A stretch of 64,000 nt of DNA from contig JAIUPO010000020.1 in assembly GCA_020160805.1 (NCBI GenBank), positions 1 through 64,000 on the forward strand, given 5' to 3'. Position 1 is the stretch's first letter. Each line of letters begins with the position of its first letter. The notes under the pieces are model-generated. The model ran no database searches, was not told where the DNA came from, and saw only the letters and a program-made list of their open reading frames with translations. Source of the DNA: Actinomycetota bacterium (lineage in GTDB: Bacteria; Actinomycetota; Actinomycetes; Actinomycetales; Dermatophilaceae). Made by a program: the position numbers and the translations under genes. Positions 1 to 8,665 of this stretch are shown in pieces.

Positions 1-1105
1 CGGGCATGACGAGGTTGAGGGCGACGGGGCAGGCTTGGCCGGGGGTGAGTCCGGCGAGCCAGCGCAGGGCGGCGTCGGCCATCACTTGGGCGTGGGTCCG
101 CTCATCCAGCGGATCCGCCGGCGTGTCGGGGGTGTCGGTTTCGTGATGGCCGGCGACCACCGCGGTGGCGTGCCGGTGCAAGGACGCGTACGCGCCGACG
201 ATCCCCGTCAAGGGTCCGAAGATCGACAGGTACGCCATCCCGTCGGGTGCGGGGCGGGTCCACACACCCCGTTCCGACATTGCGCGTTCGTGTTTGGCCA
301 CGACAGCGGCGGGGTCGAGTTCCGCGGCGTAGCGCGCGGCGGCACCGGTGAGTTGTTTCAGACTCGATGTCGCCAGCCGTGGCGCGATCAACTCATCCAC
401 CCGGGCCCGCAACTCCGGGCTGAGGACATTGGTTTCGCGGACGATCGCGGCGGCGGATCGTTCGTCGATGATCCCGGCAGTCAATGCCGCCTGCGTGTGC
501 GGCATGCCCGGCAGCGCCCGCGCGAGCCCGAGGTGCCGGTCCGCGGTCGCAGGCGAACACCGCCGAGCCAGCGCGATCTGTGGCGCGATGGAGGATCGGG
601 CTTTCGGCAGCGAGGCCCGGTTCGCGAGCGCCTCCCGCACGGTCGCCCGCCCGAACTCCGCCGTCGCGCGAGCCTGCGCCGCCGCGATCGCGCCCTTGAC
701 CTGCTCCAGCCCGGCGATGAAGTCGATCAACTCCGCCAGACCCAACTCGGGCCTGGGGTTGCCCGCCGGGTCGGCAAGGTCGGGGTTGCCCTCCGGTGCG
801 AGGGTTGCGAGCCAATCGACGAGTTCCCGAACCGCCGTAACGGGTGAGGCATGGCCGGCCGGCAGGTCGCACCAGCGGGGTTCAGTCACGGCGAGCGCCC
901 ACGAGTCCCGCTCGTCGGCCTCATCCACGTCATCCCAGCCGAGTTCGTCCTGCCACGCCTCGAAATCGGCGACCAACTCCTCGACATCCAGTGGCGGCCA
1001 CCACGCGTCATCGAGCGGAGTTAACCCCTCACGAGCACCGGTGGGGCGCAGTCCGGCAGCGGGCCCGACAAGCCCGTCTGTGGGGTGCTGCGCCATTGCT
1101 GTCAT
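1..1105 (-). CDS. DUF222 (13E12-type) protein, C-terminal part off the left edge
   Basis: The reading frame runs leftward from ATG at 1105 and stays open for 368 codons to base 1, so the gene is cut by the window edge. An ATG at 1096, nine bases behind GAAG, is an alternative start. An acidic, Trp-rich N-terminus is followed by a DUF222 core with segments such as DGMAYLSIFGPL and RTHAQVMADAALRWLAG, ending in CPVALNLVMP at the edge. Members of this actinobacterial 13E12 family usually end in an HNH endonuclease domain; that part would lie outside the window. They are often multicopy and linked to mobile DNA. Function is unproven. The family call is secure; nuclease activity is inference. Confidence 0.85.
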   Translation of the reverse strand, partial: MTAMAQHPTDGLVGPAAGLRPTGAREGLTPLDDAWWPPLDVEELVADFEAWQDELGWDDVDEADERDSWALAVTEPRWCDLPAGHASPVTAVRELVDWLATLAPEGNPDLADPAGNPRPELGLAELIDFIAGLEQVKGAIAAAQARATAEFGRATVREALANRASLPKARSSIAPQIALARRCSPATADRHLGLARALPGMPHTQAALTAGIIDERSAAAIVRETNVLSPELRARVDELIAPRLATSSLKQLTGAAARYAAELDPAAVVAKHERAMSERGVWTRPAPDGMAYLSIFGPLTGIVGAYASLHRHATAVVAGHHETDTPDTPADPLDERTHAQVMADAALRWLAGLTPGQACPVALNLVMP

Positions 1106-1416
1106 CTTCAAATGGTACACCAGTTCGATCCACAGAGCAAGGGGTTGAGTGATGAAAAATATTGGTGGGCAATCAAATTCGCTCGAAAGGACAGGCTCCT
1201 GGTCGAGCGCTCTTGTCGCGTCGGAGCAGCTTTTTCGCAGCCGAGCAGCGCTATAACGCGGCCCCGCGGCAAGACCTCGTCTCCGCTACGAAATCAACGC
1301 TCAGCTGCAAGATCAGCGCTCGGCTGCGACATCAACACGCCCGCCGCCCACAACTCGCGCTCGGTTCCGGCAACCTGCCAGGAGCTCATGAGCGAACGCC
1401 ACCGAGGCAACCACCC
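1106..1416. other. Gene-free stretch between DUF222 gene and MFS gene
   Basis: About 310 bases with no supported gene. It must hold the promoter of the leftward DUF222 gene. An AT-richer patch (about 1148-1180) stands out against the high-GC surroundings. It also contains a short imperfect tandem repeat, listed separately. No convincing terminator for the MFS gene was found. Confidence 0.5.
1293..1339. repeat. Imperfect 19-bp tandem repeat, about 2.5 copies
   Basis: Two adjacent 19-base units (1293-1311 and 1312-1330), each beginning ATCA and sharing GCTC-GCTGC, are followed by the first nine bases of a third. A near-inverted version (GCAGCCGAG) lies upstream near 1238. It falls between two genes; no function can be assigned. 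Confidence 0.4.
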
Positions 1417-2643
1417 TCAGGCCTCGGCGTGGGCGATGTGGGTGAGTTGGCGCCATACGAGCAGCAGGGTGACTCCGGACCCGACGCCGGCGAACCAGAA
1501 GGGCGCGGTCAGCCCCCACTCCTGGGCGATCCCCCCACCCAGCACCTGACCGACGACGAGGCCACCGAACAGCGCCACGACATACACACTGGACACCCGC
1601 CCCTGGAACTCGGTGGGCACCGCCCGCTGCCGCACCGCCGTCGACAACGTCCCCCAGACGAACGCGTACGCCCCGAAGATCACCATGATGGCGATCGCCA
1701 GCGCCCCACTGCGGTTGAGCGCCAGCGCGAAATGCGTCACCACCTCCAGCGTCAGGCAGGCCCGCATCAAGGTGGCCAAGTCGAAGCGCTTTTCGAGCCG
1801 GCCGTATGCCGCGGTGCTCACCACCCCGCCCACGGCGGCGGCCGTCGTCAGCAGACCGAAGCCGATCTCCCCCATGTGCAGATGGTCCAAGGCATAGAGG
1901 ACGAGCACCGACCACGCGGCGCCCCAGGTGACATTGAACGCGAGGATCACCAGCGCCAGCGTGCGCACCGGCGCGTTGCCGAGCAGCCACCGCACGCCCT
2001 CGGCGATATCGCGCCGAACGTGCGTCGGCTCGCGATCGGGGCGGGCGAGCGTCGGCGTGGCGATCCGCAGGATGAGCACCGCCCCGAATGCCAGGGTCAC
2101 CAACTGGATGACGAACGGCCACGCCATACCGGCGGCGAACAGGAAGGCCCCAACGGGCGGACCGACGAGCTGGTTGCCCGTCAGGAATCCCGCCATCAGC
2201 CGCGAATTTCCCAGTCCCAGATCATCTTTCGAGACGACCATCGGAAGCAAGGTCGAGAAGCTGGTGTCGGCGAAGATCTCCGCACATCCGAGGGCGAACA
2301 TCGCCGCCAAGACGATGCCGATTGAGACGTGGCCCGTCGCGAGGGTGGCGATGAGCACTGCCAGCACGAGCACCCGCGCGCCATTGGCCAGCACAACCAG
2401 CTGCGTGCGATTGTGCCTATCCGCGACGGCACCGGCAATCAGCCCGAACAGCAAGGTTGGCACGCGCTGCAAGGCTGCCGCCAAGCCGACGAGGAAGGCA
2501 TTACGGGTCTGGCTCGCGACGAGCAACGGACCGGCGGCCAACGCAATCCCGTCGCCGATCTGCCCAACCCAGGACGAGCCGAGCAGCCAGCGAAAGTCGC
2601 GCCCCAGCCGCGCCGGCGCGATCGCCTCCCCCAGTTTGCTCAC
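1417..2643 (-). CDS. MFS transporter (EntS/MFS_3-like exporter)
   Basis: A 408-residue membrane protein with a GTG start at 2643. The N-terminus (RDFRWLLGSSWVGQIGDGIAL) and the short ADRHNRTQLV loop after helix 2 fit the MFS_3 group, which includes enterobactin exporter EntS and macrolide efflux proteins. About twelve hydrophobic segments are visible and length is normal. It would sit in the cytoplasmic membrane and export a small molecule using the proton gradient; the substrate cannot be read from sequence. It is probably a single-gene unit. A TAGGCT box lies nine bases before the GTG. Confidence 0.85.
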   Translation of the reverse strand: MSKLGEAIAPARLGRDFRWLLGSSWVGQIGDGIALAAGPLLVASQTRNAFLVGLAAALQRVPTLLFGLIAGAVADRHNRTQLVVLANGARVLVLAVLIATLATGHVSIGIVLAAMFALGCAEIFADTSFSTLLPMVVSKDDLGLGNSRLMAGFLTGNQLVGPPVGAFLFAAGMAWPFVIQLVTLAFGAVLILRIATPTLARPDREPTHVRRDIAEGVRWLLGNAPVRTLALVILAFNVTWGAAWSVLVLYALDHLHMGEIGFGLLTTAAAVGGVVSTAAYGRLEKRFDLATLMRACLTLEVVTHFALALNRSGALAIAIMVIFGAYAFVWGTLSTAVRQRAVPTEFQGRVSSVYVVALFGGLVVGQVLGGGIAQEWGLTAPFWFAGVGSGVTLLLVWRQLTHIAHAEA

Positions 2644-2751
2644 AAGGGCGAGAGCCTACCGATCCCCGGGTCCTCAGAGTCCCTTGCCTGATCGCCGCCG
2701 TGACGCGAGGTCCTGACTGCCTTGCACCCTGCCTCCGCGCGCGACAGTAAA

Positions 2752-2799
2752 TAAGGTCTGAGGGTTGGCACCGTATGTGGTGCCAACCCTCAGACCTTA
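2752..2799 (-). terminator. Strong intrinsic terminator behind clpP2
   Basis: A perfect 21-bp inverted repeat (2752-2772 against 2779-2799) with a six-base loop begins ten bases after the clpP2 stop. On the minus strand it is followed by a short T-rich tract. It probably ends the clpP1-clpP2 transcript and separates it from the MFS gene. Confidence 0.9.
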
Positions 2800-2808
2800 G
2801 GTGCGAGC

Positions 2809-3468
2809 TCAGTTCTCGAAGGACGCCTTGCGCGAGGCGAGAACCTCATCGATCAGGCCATACTCCTTGGCCTCGGCGGCCGAGAGGATCTTGTCGCGCT
2901 CGATGTCCTTTTGGACCTGCTCGACGGTGCGGCCAGAGTGCTTGGCCCAGGTCTCCTCGAGCCACTCGCGCATCCGCAGCACCTCCTTGGCCTGGATCTC
3001 CAGGTCGGAGGCCTGGCCGTAGTCGCCGCCCATGAGCGCTGGCTGGTGGATGAGCACCCGCGCGTTGGGGAGGGCGAAACGCTTGCCCGGCGCGCCGGCG
3101 CTGAGCAGCACCGCCGCGGCCGAGGCCGCCTGGCCGATCACGAAGGTCTGCACATCGGGGCGGATGTACTGCATCGTGTCGTAGATCGCGGTCATCGCCG
3201 TGAACGAGCCGCCGGGGCTGTTGATGTACATGAGGATGTCGCGGTCGGGGTCCTGCGACTCCAACACGATCAGCTGGGCGATGATGTCGTCCGCGGACGC
3301 GTCATCGACCTGCACCCCGAGGAAGATGATGCGGTCCTCGAAGAGCTTGGTGTAGGGGTCGAGGCGCTTCATCCCATAGGACGTGCGCTCCTCGAACTGC
3401 GGGAGGATGTAGCGGCTGCTCGGGCCCGGCACGTGGAGGCGACCGGTCGCCATACCGTCGAAAGTCAT
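2809..3468 (-). CDS. clpP2: ATP-dependent Clp protease proteolytic subunit ClpP2
   Basis: A 219-residue serine peptidase. It carries the ClpP fold with catalytic Ser116 ([12 protein letters not shown]), His141 (VLIHQP) and a likely Asp near residue 190, and the INSPGG strand at 83-88. Actinobacteria build a mixed ClpP1P2 tetradecamer that degrades unfolded and tagged proteins with ClpX or ClpC. The N-terminal extension and the sequence [21 protein letters not shown] mark it as ClpP2. It lies 35 bases behind clpP1, so the two are one operon. clpX, often next to this pair, is not adjacent here. Confidence 0.97.
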   Translation of the reverse strand: MTFDGMATGRLHVPGPSSRYILPQFEERTSYGMKRLDPYTKLFEDRIIFLGVQVDDASADDIIAQLIVLESQDPDRDILMYINSPGGSFTAMTAIYDTMQYIRPDVQTFVIGQAASAAAVLLSAGAPGKRFALPNARVLIHQPALMGGDYGQASDLEIQAKEVLRMREWLEETWAKHSGRTVEQVQKDIERDKILSAAEAKEYGLIDEVLASRKASFEN

Positions 3469-3503
3469 TGTCGTTTCAGTCCTTTTCGATCCGTATGCCG
3501 GGT

Positions 3504-4157
3504 TCAGTCGGTGACCGGGTTGTCGTCGGTGCCGGCCTGCTCGGCGCGCAGGAAGACGTGGTCGACGAAGCCATAGTCCTTGGCTTCCTCGGCGGTGAAC
3601 CAGCGGTCGCGGTCGGAGTCGGCCTCGATCTGCTCCAGGCTCTGGCCGGTGTGCTGGGCGATCAACTCGGCCATTTGCTTCTTGATGAAGAGCATCTGCT
3701 CGGCCTGGATCTTGATGTCGGAGGCGGTGCCGCCGATGCCGCCGGACGGCTGGTGCATCATGACGCGCGCGTGCGGGGTGGCATACCGCTTGCCCTTGGT
3801 GCCCGCCGAGAGCAGGAACTGGCCCATCGATGCGGCCATGCCCATGGCGACGGTCGCGACGTCATTGGGGATCCAATTCATGGTGTCGAAGATCGCCATG
3901 CCAGCGGTCACCGAGCCGCCGGGGCTGTTGATGTAGAGCCAGATGTCGGACTTGGGGTCTTCGGCGGCGAGCAGCAGCATCTGCGCGCAGATGGCGTTGG
4001 CGTTGTCGTCGCGGACATCGGAGCCGAGGAAGATGATGCGTTCCTTGAGCAGCCGCTGATAGATGTGGTCGTCGAGGCCGAACTGGCCACCCTGTGCGGC
4101 GGCGCTGGGGTTGCTCACGCTTGTCGTCTCCGTCGTGCGCTCGTGCGGATAGTTCAT
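3504..4157 (-). CDS. clpP1: ATP-dependent Clp protease proteolytic subunit ClpP1
   Basis: A 217-residue ClpP paralogue with catalytic Ser110 ([11 protein letters not shown]) and His135 (VMMHQP), preceded by the conserved [13 protein letters not shown] segment. It is the first gene of the clpP1-clpP2 operon and pairs with ClpP2 in the cytosolic Clp protease. ATG at 4157 follows a weak GGGTCACC. A ClgR-like box lies 50-63 bases upstream. Trigger factor, usually the immediate upstream neighbour, lies about 2.6 kb away behind vapBC, a small secreted gene and an MFS gene. Confidence 0.97.
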   Translation of the reverse strand: MNYPHERTTETTSVSNPSAAAQGGQFGLDDHIYQRLLKERIIFLGSDVRDDNANAICAQMLLLAAEDPKSDIWLYINSPGGSVTAGMAIFDTMNWIPNDVATVAMGMAASMGQFLLSAGTKGKRYATPHARVMMHQPSGGIGGTASDIKIQAEQMLFIKKQMAELIAQHTGQSLEQIEADSDRDRWFTAEEAKDYGFVDHVFLRAEQAGTDDNPVTD

Positions 4158-4206
4158 GGTGACCCTAACGCGCGCCCTCTCCCGGACAATCCCGCCTCGG
4201 GCCGCT

Positions 4207-4220
4207 GTTCACTGTCAGCG
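4207..4220 (-). promoter_or_regulatory. Candidate ClgR activator box upstream of clpP1
   Basis: On the minus strand the site reads CGCTGACAGTGAAC. It matches the ClgR consensus core known from corynebacteria (CGCYNANRGCGWWS) at all but one position of the core. ClgR activates clpP1P2 and clpC in several actinobacteria. The distance to clpP1 suits an activator site. Assignment is by eye only. Confidence 0.5.
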
Positions 4221-4267
4221 CACACCGAGGGCCAAAGCCCGACCTACGGACCCACCACGAACAGCGT

Positions 4268-4302
4268 GCATCATGTCATCATTCCTGGTGATGCTATGAT
4301 GC
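4268..4302 (+). promoter_or_regulatory. vapBC promoter with overlapping operator palindrome
   Basis: TATGAT at 4295-4300 is a good -10 box and ends five bases before the vapB ATG, so the transcript is probably leaderless. It is embedded in nested inverted repeats: GCATCAT (4268-4274) with ATGATGC (4296-4302), and inside them CATCA (4277-4281) with TGATG (4289-4293). Such palindromes over the -10 box are typical autoregulatory sites for VapB-VapC complexes. Confidence 0.6.
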
Positions 4303-4305
4303 GTC

Positions 4306-4557
4306 ATGCGCACCACGATCACCCTTGACCCGGATGTCGCTGCCCTCCTCGAGAAGGAGATGAAGCAGCGGGAGATCGGATTCAAGGTGGCCGTCAACGA
4401 CGCTATCCGCCGCGGGCTGGGACAGTCCCCCACGGTCGATATCGCTTGGCCGACTTATGACCTCGGCAGTGTGCGGGTCGACCTCGACGACGCCAGTCGG
4501 ATGGCCGCCGAACTCGAAGACGAAGAACTCCTGCGCAAGCTGGCCCGGGGCGTCTGA
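4306..4557 (+). CDS. vapB: VapB-type ribbon-helix-helix antitoxin
   Basis: An 83-residue protein opening with a ribbon-helix-helix DNA-binding segment (MRTTITLDPDVAALLEKEM), followed by a helix and an acidic C-terminal tail (EDEELLRKLARG) suited to gripping the toxin. It should neutralise VapC and repress its own operon through the palindrome that overlaps the start. The ATG lies five bases behind a TATGAT -10 box with no Shine-Dalgarno. Its stop codon is one base from the vapC start, so the two are translationally coupled. Confidence 0.88.
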   Translation: MRTTITLDPDVAALLEKEMKQREIGFKVAVNDAIRRGLGQSPTVDIAWPTYDLGSVRVDLDDASRMAAELEDEELLRKLARGV

Positions 4558-4558
4558 G

Positions 4559-4987
4559 GTGTTCGTCGTCGATACCAATGTGCTGGTGTATGTCGTCCAC
4601 TCCGGGTCCGCGCATCACGAGGCGGCCCACGCGTGGTTGCGCGAGCAGATTTCTGGGAGTCACGTGGTGGGGATGCCGTGGGTATCTCTGCTCGGCTTCA
4701 TTCGCATCAGCACCAACCCGCGGGCCTTCGCCAAGCCACTGACAGCCAGCCAGGCGTTGCGCATCGTCGAGACCTGGCTGCGCCAACCCGCAGTCACGGT
4801 GCCCGAGCCGACATCGCGGCATTTCGCTTTGCTCGCCGGCAACCTCAGCGCGTCAGGCACCGCAGCCAACTTGACCACGGATGCCCACATCGCCGCGCTC
4901 GCGCTGGAGTATGGCGCAACCGTGGCGACCTTCGACCGAGACTTCGCCCGCTTCCGCGTTCCACTCCTGATCCCGGGCGACGCCTGA
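4559..4987 (+). CDS. vapC: VapC-type PIN-domain ribonuclease toxin
   Basis: A 142-residue PIN domain starting with GTG one base after the vapB stop. The acidic residues of the PIN active site are visible: VFVVDTNVLVY at the N-terminus, TTDAHIAALA at about residue 105, and TFDRDFARF near 120. The usual Glu after the second strand is replaced in WVSLLGFIRISTNPR, as is common in the subfamily with this signature. It should be a Mg-dependent RNase cutting a tRNA or rRNA when VapB is lost; the target is unknown. Confidence 0.9.
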   Translation: MFVVDTNVLVYVVHSGSAHHEAAHAWLREQISGSHVVGMPWVSLLGFIRISTNPRAFAKPLTASQALRIVETWLRQPAVTVPEPTSRHFALLAGNLSASGTAANLTTDAHIAALALEYGATVATFDRDFARFRVPLLIPGDA

Positions 4988-5036
4988 TCAGGCTGCGCAC
5001 CGCATACTTTTCCGGAGGCGACGAGAGGAGTTCCTC

Positions 5037-5397
5037 GTGCTGAGGAAGAAAGCTGCGAGTGTCGCCGTCGGCGCCGCGGTCATCCCCCATCGGCGCGGAC
5101 ACCTTCCACGTCATTTCCGATGCCGCCAGAGCGGCACCGACGACCTCCAAGGCTGCCACAGCCGCATTCAACAAGCTCTCGAGCGCCGATCAGGAAGCGT
5201 TCTCTCAGGCCGTCGATGGTGCCGCTGACGCCGCCTGCCGCGGTCCCGTGCGCGATCTGATCGCGATGCACGTGGCTACGGACCTCGCCGACTTCGCGGA
5301 AACCAACGCCGATCAACTCGCCGCCGTGCAGCGCGACTGGGCGGCGATGGTCAGCTCGGCTCGCGCCTACCCCGAGGCGGCCAGCCTGGGTCTGTGA
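5037..5397 (+). pseudogene. Small secreted protein gene, frameshifted after the signal peptide
   Basis: A strong ribosome site (GAGAGGAG) six bases before GTG at 5037 begins a signal-peptide-like start (MLRKKAASVAVGAAVI). That frame then loses sense, while the next frame encodes a coherent helical domain (GADTFHVISDAARAAP through to ARAYPEAASLGL) ending at 5397. The two frames join at a run of five C at 5084-5088. With four C the product would be one about 120-residue secreted protein containing a single Cys. It may be a real mutation or a sequencing error. No family was recognised. Confidence 0.6.
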
Positions 5398-5399
5398 CC

Positions 5400-6605
5400 T
5401 CAGCCGTTCCGCGGCTCGCGGACGGAGGGCAGGGCGGCATACGCGAGCACGATGAGGGTGCCCACGGCCAGGAGTGCGCGCAGCACGCCGTAGTGGTCGC
5501 CGAGGAAGCCGATCAGCGGCGGGCCGGCGATGAAGGCGACATAGCCAACGGTCGCGACGACCGACACCCGCGCGTGCGCGCGCGCCGGGTCGTCGGCGGC
5601 GGCCGACATGCCCACGGGGAAGCCGAGGGAGACCCCGAAGCCCCACAGTGCCGCGCCGGGGTATGCCAGCGCCGGGCCGCCGAAGACCACCATCAGGGAG
5701 CCCGCGAGGGCGATGAGCAGCATGATCCGCAGCACCGGCACGCGGCCATAGCGGTCCAGCAAGTTCGTGCCGAGGACGCGGCCGATCGTCATGAAGCCGA
5801 GGAAGGTCGCGAAGGCGAGCACGCCGGCCCACGCGGGCAGGTCGTAGCCCTCGACGAAAGCCACCGAAACCCAGTCGTTGGCGGTGCCTTCGGTGAAGGC
5901 CGCCACGAGGACGACCAGGCCGATCAGCAGGGTGCGCGGCTCGGTCCACGCGGACCGCGAGCTTGCCGCAGCCAGAGGAGCGTCGCCCACCGCCGCATCC
6001 TGCGGCTCCTCCTCGAGGGAGCGCGGCAAGTAGGGCCGGGTGATGACGCCCGAGGACAAGACAAGGAACGCCGCCACGACGGCAAGGTGCGCCCACACGG
6101 GGACCGAGAGGGCCGCCATACCCGCCCCCACGAGCGCCGCGAAGACGGTCCCGCCGCTGAAGGCGGCGTGGAATCGCGGCATGATCGAACGCTCCAGCAG
6201 CCGCTCGACATTCGCGCCCTCGAGATTCATCGCCACATCGCAGGTGCCCATACCCAGGCCCAGCAGGAACAGACCCGCCGCGACGCACCAGCGGTTGCCG
6301 ACGATGTCGACGCCGAGCCCGACGACCGACAGGCCGACGCCCAAGACCGTGAGGGCGATGGCGCAAGTTCGGGCGGCCCCGATCCGGTGCACGATATGGC
6401 CAGCCATCGGCAGCCCGACAATCGAGCCGGCCGAGGCGAAGAGCAGCACAACGCCGAGTTGCCCCGGGCTCAAGTTCAAGGTGGCCTTGGCGTCCGGGAT
6501 CCGGCTGGCCCATGAGGCGAACGCCAGTCCGTTGACGGTGAAGACGGCATACACCGCATTGCGGGCCGCGAGCAGGCGCGGCCGGTCCAGTGCCGGCGTG
6601 GTCAT
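5400..6605 (-). CDS. MFS transporter (YbjJ/fucose-permease-like)
   Basis: A 401-residue, about twelve-helix permease. The start RNAVYAVFTVNGLAFASWASRIP and the LNLSPGQLGVVLL segment are hallmarks of YbjJ-like MFS proteins, related to sugar permeases such as FucP. ATG at 6605 follows GGGGGAG. Substrate unknown. It lies downstream of tig on the same strand but behind a strong hairpin, so is likely separately transcribed. Confidence 0.85.
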   Translation of the reverse strand: MTTPALDRPRLLAARNAVYAVFTVNGLAFASWASRIPDAKATLNLSPGQLGVVLLFASAGSIVGLPMAGHIVHRIGAARTCAIALTVLGVGLSVVGLGVDIVGNRWCVAAGLFLLGLGMGTCDVAMNLEGANVERLLERSIMPRFHAAFSGGTVFAALVGAGMAALSVPVWAHLAVVAAFLVLSSGVITRPYLPRSLEEEPQDAAVGDAPLAAASSRSAWTEPRTLLIGLVVLVAAFTEGTANDWVSVAFVEGYDLPAWAGVLAFATFLGFMTIGRVLGTNLLDRYGRVPVLRIMLLIALAGSLMVVFGGPALAYPGAALWGFGVSLGFPVGMSAAADDPARAHARVSVVATVGYVAFIAGPPLIGFLGDHYGVLRALLAVGTLIVLAYAALPSVREPRNG

Positions 6606-6642
6606 GTGGGTCCACTCCCCCAGGCCGTGGTCGGGCGTTCAC

Positions 6643-6686
6643 GCGTATGCCGCACGGCCCCCTCGTCGGGGCCGCGCGGCATACGC
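6643..6686. terminator. Long hairpin between tig and the MFS gene
   Basis: An 11-bp arm (6643-6653) pairs perfectly with 6676-6686. After one mismatch a further 7-bp GC stem (6655-6661 with 6668-6674) closes on a six-base loop. The outer arms contain the GTATGCC word that is so frequent in this chromosome. It sits 45 bases behind the tig stop and probably acts as its terminator, though it has no clear U tract. Confidence 0.65.
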
Positions 6687-6730
6687 ACTGGTTCTGGGTG
6701 CCGCACCCGGACGCGGGGCGGCGGCGGCGA

Positions 6731-8146
6731 TCAGGCCTTCGGGGCGTCCAGGTCCTCACCGGCGTGGCTGCCGGCGTATTCCTCGGTCGCGGCGGCGTCG
6801 GTGGCCTCGTCCACCGGCTCAGCGTCGGCGGCGACATCCTCGACGACCTCGTTGGTCTCGAGCGTGTCGTCCTCGTCCTCATCGGGCGCGAGTTCGGCGA
6901 GGTCGACCTCGTTGCCGGAGGCATCGGTGATCTTGGCGCGGTCGAGGACACCGGCGAGGGCCTTGCGGCGGGCGACCTCGCCGACCATGCCCGGCACCTG
7001 GTTGTTGGCGTCGATGGCCTGGGCGAACTGGTTGGGGTCCATGCCGTACTGCTGGGCCTGCATCAGGAGGTACTCAACGAACTCCTGCTGCGAGACCTCG
7101 ACCTCGTCCTGCTCGACGATGGCGTCAAGGATGAACTGCGCCTTCAGGGCGCGGGCGGTCGATTCCTGGACCTCGGCGCGGTGCTCGTCGTCCTCCAGGC
7201 GGCCCTCACCCTCCAGGTGCGCGTTGACCTCGGCGTCGATGACGCCCTGCGGCAGCTCGAGGTCGACGGAGTCGAGGAGGTGCTCGAGGATCTTGTCGCG
7301 CGCGGAGACGCCCTGCTCGAACTTCTTGGCCTGCAGCGCCACCTCAGAGACATTGGCCTTGAGCTCTTCGAGGGTGTCGAACTCCGAGGCGAGCTGGGCG
7401 AAGTCGTCGTCCAACGCGGGTAGTTCGCGCTCCTTGACGGCCTGCAGGGTGACGGTGCAGTCGGCCTCCTGGCCCGCCCGGTCCCCACCGGCCAGCGGCG
7501 CGGTGAAGTCCTTGCGTTCGCCGGCCGACATACCGATGAGCGCCTCGTCCATGCCGGGCAGCATGTTGCCCGAGCCGATCTCATAGGAGATGCCGGAGAC
7601 CTCGTCGATCGGCTCGCCATCGATGGTCGCGGACAGATCGATGCTCACGAAGTCGCCATCGACAGCGGCGCGCTCGACGGTGACGAGGGTGCCGAAGCGG
7701 GTGCGCAGCTTCTCCAACTCTTCCGCGACGTCCTCGTCGGTCAACTCGACGTCATCGACGGTAACGGCGATGCCGTCCAGGTCGGGCAGGGTGAAGGCCG
7801 GGACGACATCCATCTCGGCGGTGAAGTTGAGGGTCTCGGACTCGTCCACCGGGACGGCCGTGATCTCGACCTCGGGCTGGCCGATCGGGCGGACCGCGGA
7901 CTCCTCGACCGCCTGGGCGTACAGGCCCGGCATCGCCTCGTTGACGGCTTCCTGCAGGACGGCGCCCTTGCCCATGCGCTGGTCGATGATGCGCGCCGGC
8001 ACCTTGCCCTTGCGGAAGCCGGGGATCGTCACCTGGCTGCCGATGGTGCGGTATGCCGCGTCGATGCTCGGCTTGAGCTCCTCGTAGGGGACCTCGACAA
8101 CGAGCTTGACTCGGGTCGGGGTGAGGTTCTCGACGGCACTCTTCAC
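6731..8146 (-). CDS. tig: Trigger factor, ribosome-associated chaperone and prolyl isomerase
   Basis: A 471-residue protein starting with GTG at 8146 (MKSAVENLTPTRVKLVVEV), seven bases behind GGAG; a longer frame to 8209 lacks a good ribosome site. It shows the ribosome-binding GFRKGKVPARII signature in the N-terminal domain, a central FKBP-type PPIase domain, and a helical C-terminal domain ending in a long acidic tail (EDEDDTLETNEVVEDV) common in actinobacteria. It binds nascent chains at the ribosome exit. It is conserved upstream of clpP1P2; here an IS element lies 140 bases upstream of its start. Confidence 0.97.
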   Translation of the reverse strand: MKSAVENLTPTRVKLVVEVPYEELKPSIDAAYRTIGSQVTIPGFRKGKVPARIIDQRMGKGAVLQEAVNEAMPGLYAQAVEESAVRPIGQPEVEITAVPVDESETLNFTAEMDVVPAFTLPDLDGIAVTVDDVELTDEDVAEELEKLRTRFGTLVTVERAAVDGDFVSIDLSATIDGEPIDEVSGISYEIGSGNMLPGMDEALIGMSAGERKDFTAPLAGGDRAGQEADCTVTLQAVKERELPALDDDFAQLASEFDTLEELKANVSEVALQAKKFEQGVSARDKILEHLLDSVDLELPQGVIDAEVNAHLEGEGRLEDDEHRAEVQESTARALKAQFILDAIVEQDEVEVSQQEFVEYLLMQAQQYGMDPNQFAQAIDANNQVPGMVGEVARRKALAGVLDRAKITDASGNEVDLAELAPDEDEDDTLETNEVVEDVAADAEPVDEATDAAATEEYAGSHAGEDLDAPKA

Positions 8147-8285
8147 AGCAGGCACTCCAAAAGTGGATATTCGGTGGTGGATCAGGTTGCGGGCTGGGCG
8201 TGCGGGCACGCGAACACCAGCCAGGCTCCCCGCATCTTACGCGGCGGGGCAGCGCACGCCCAAAATGACGGTGCCTGCCGCGCGG

Positions 8286-8312
8286 TGGTGTTGACCCCGT
8301 TTGACGGACATC
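8286..8312 (+). repeat. Left terminal inverted repeat of the IS3 element
   Basis: 27 bases beginning TGGTGTTGACC; matches the complement of 9558-9584 at 24 positions. The GCGG before it is repeated after the right end. Confidence 0.9.
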
Positions 8313-8351
8313 CTGACTGGCCAGCTTCGGCTGGCGGGAGAGGATGCCCTT

Positions 8352-8665
8352 ATGGGTGCTACTCGCAGGAAGTTCACCCCGCAGTACCGGCGTGATGCCG
8401 CGCGTCTGGTCATCGATTCGGGACGCACGGCGCGTGCGGTCGCGGACGAGATCGGGGTCGGGGAGCAGTTGCTGGGTCGGTGGGTCGCGAATGAGCGGGC
8501 TCGGATGGAGGATCCGCCGCCGGCGGTCGATATCAACGAGCGGGCCGAGTTGGAGCGGTTACGGGCGGAGACACGCAGCTGCGGATGGATCGGGAGTTCC
8601 TGAAAAATGCAGCGGCCTTCTTCGCAGCGGAGAACGCATCGAACCCGACGCAGCGTTCGCGGTGA
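8352..8665 (+). pseudogene. IS3 orfA (HTH protein), frameshifted
   Basis: ATG at 8352 begins MGATRRKFTPQYRRDAARLV, the usual helix-turn-helix domain of IS3 OrfA, which recognises the element ends. At about 8570 one base is missing (GAGACACG where GAGAACACG would keep frame), so the product stops early at 8603 after 83 residues. The leucine-zipper end (QLRMDREFLKNAAAFF) continues in the next frame to TGA at 8663-8665. Restoring one base gives a normal OrfA, placed for -1 frameshifting into orfB. Confidence 0.85.

Noticed and set aside
5059-5397. Start of the small secreted gene at GTG 5059
   Set aside because: This frame has no ribosome site and no signal peptide; the good site and signal peptide belong to GTG 5037 in the other frame, so a frameshift fits better.
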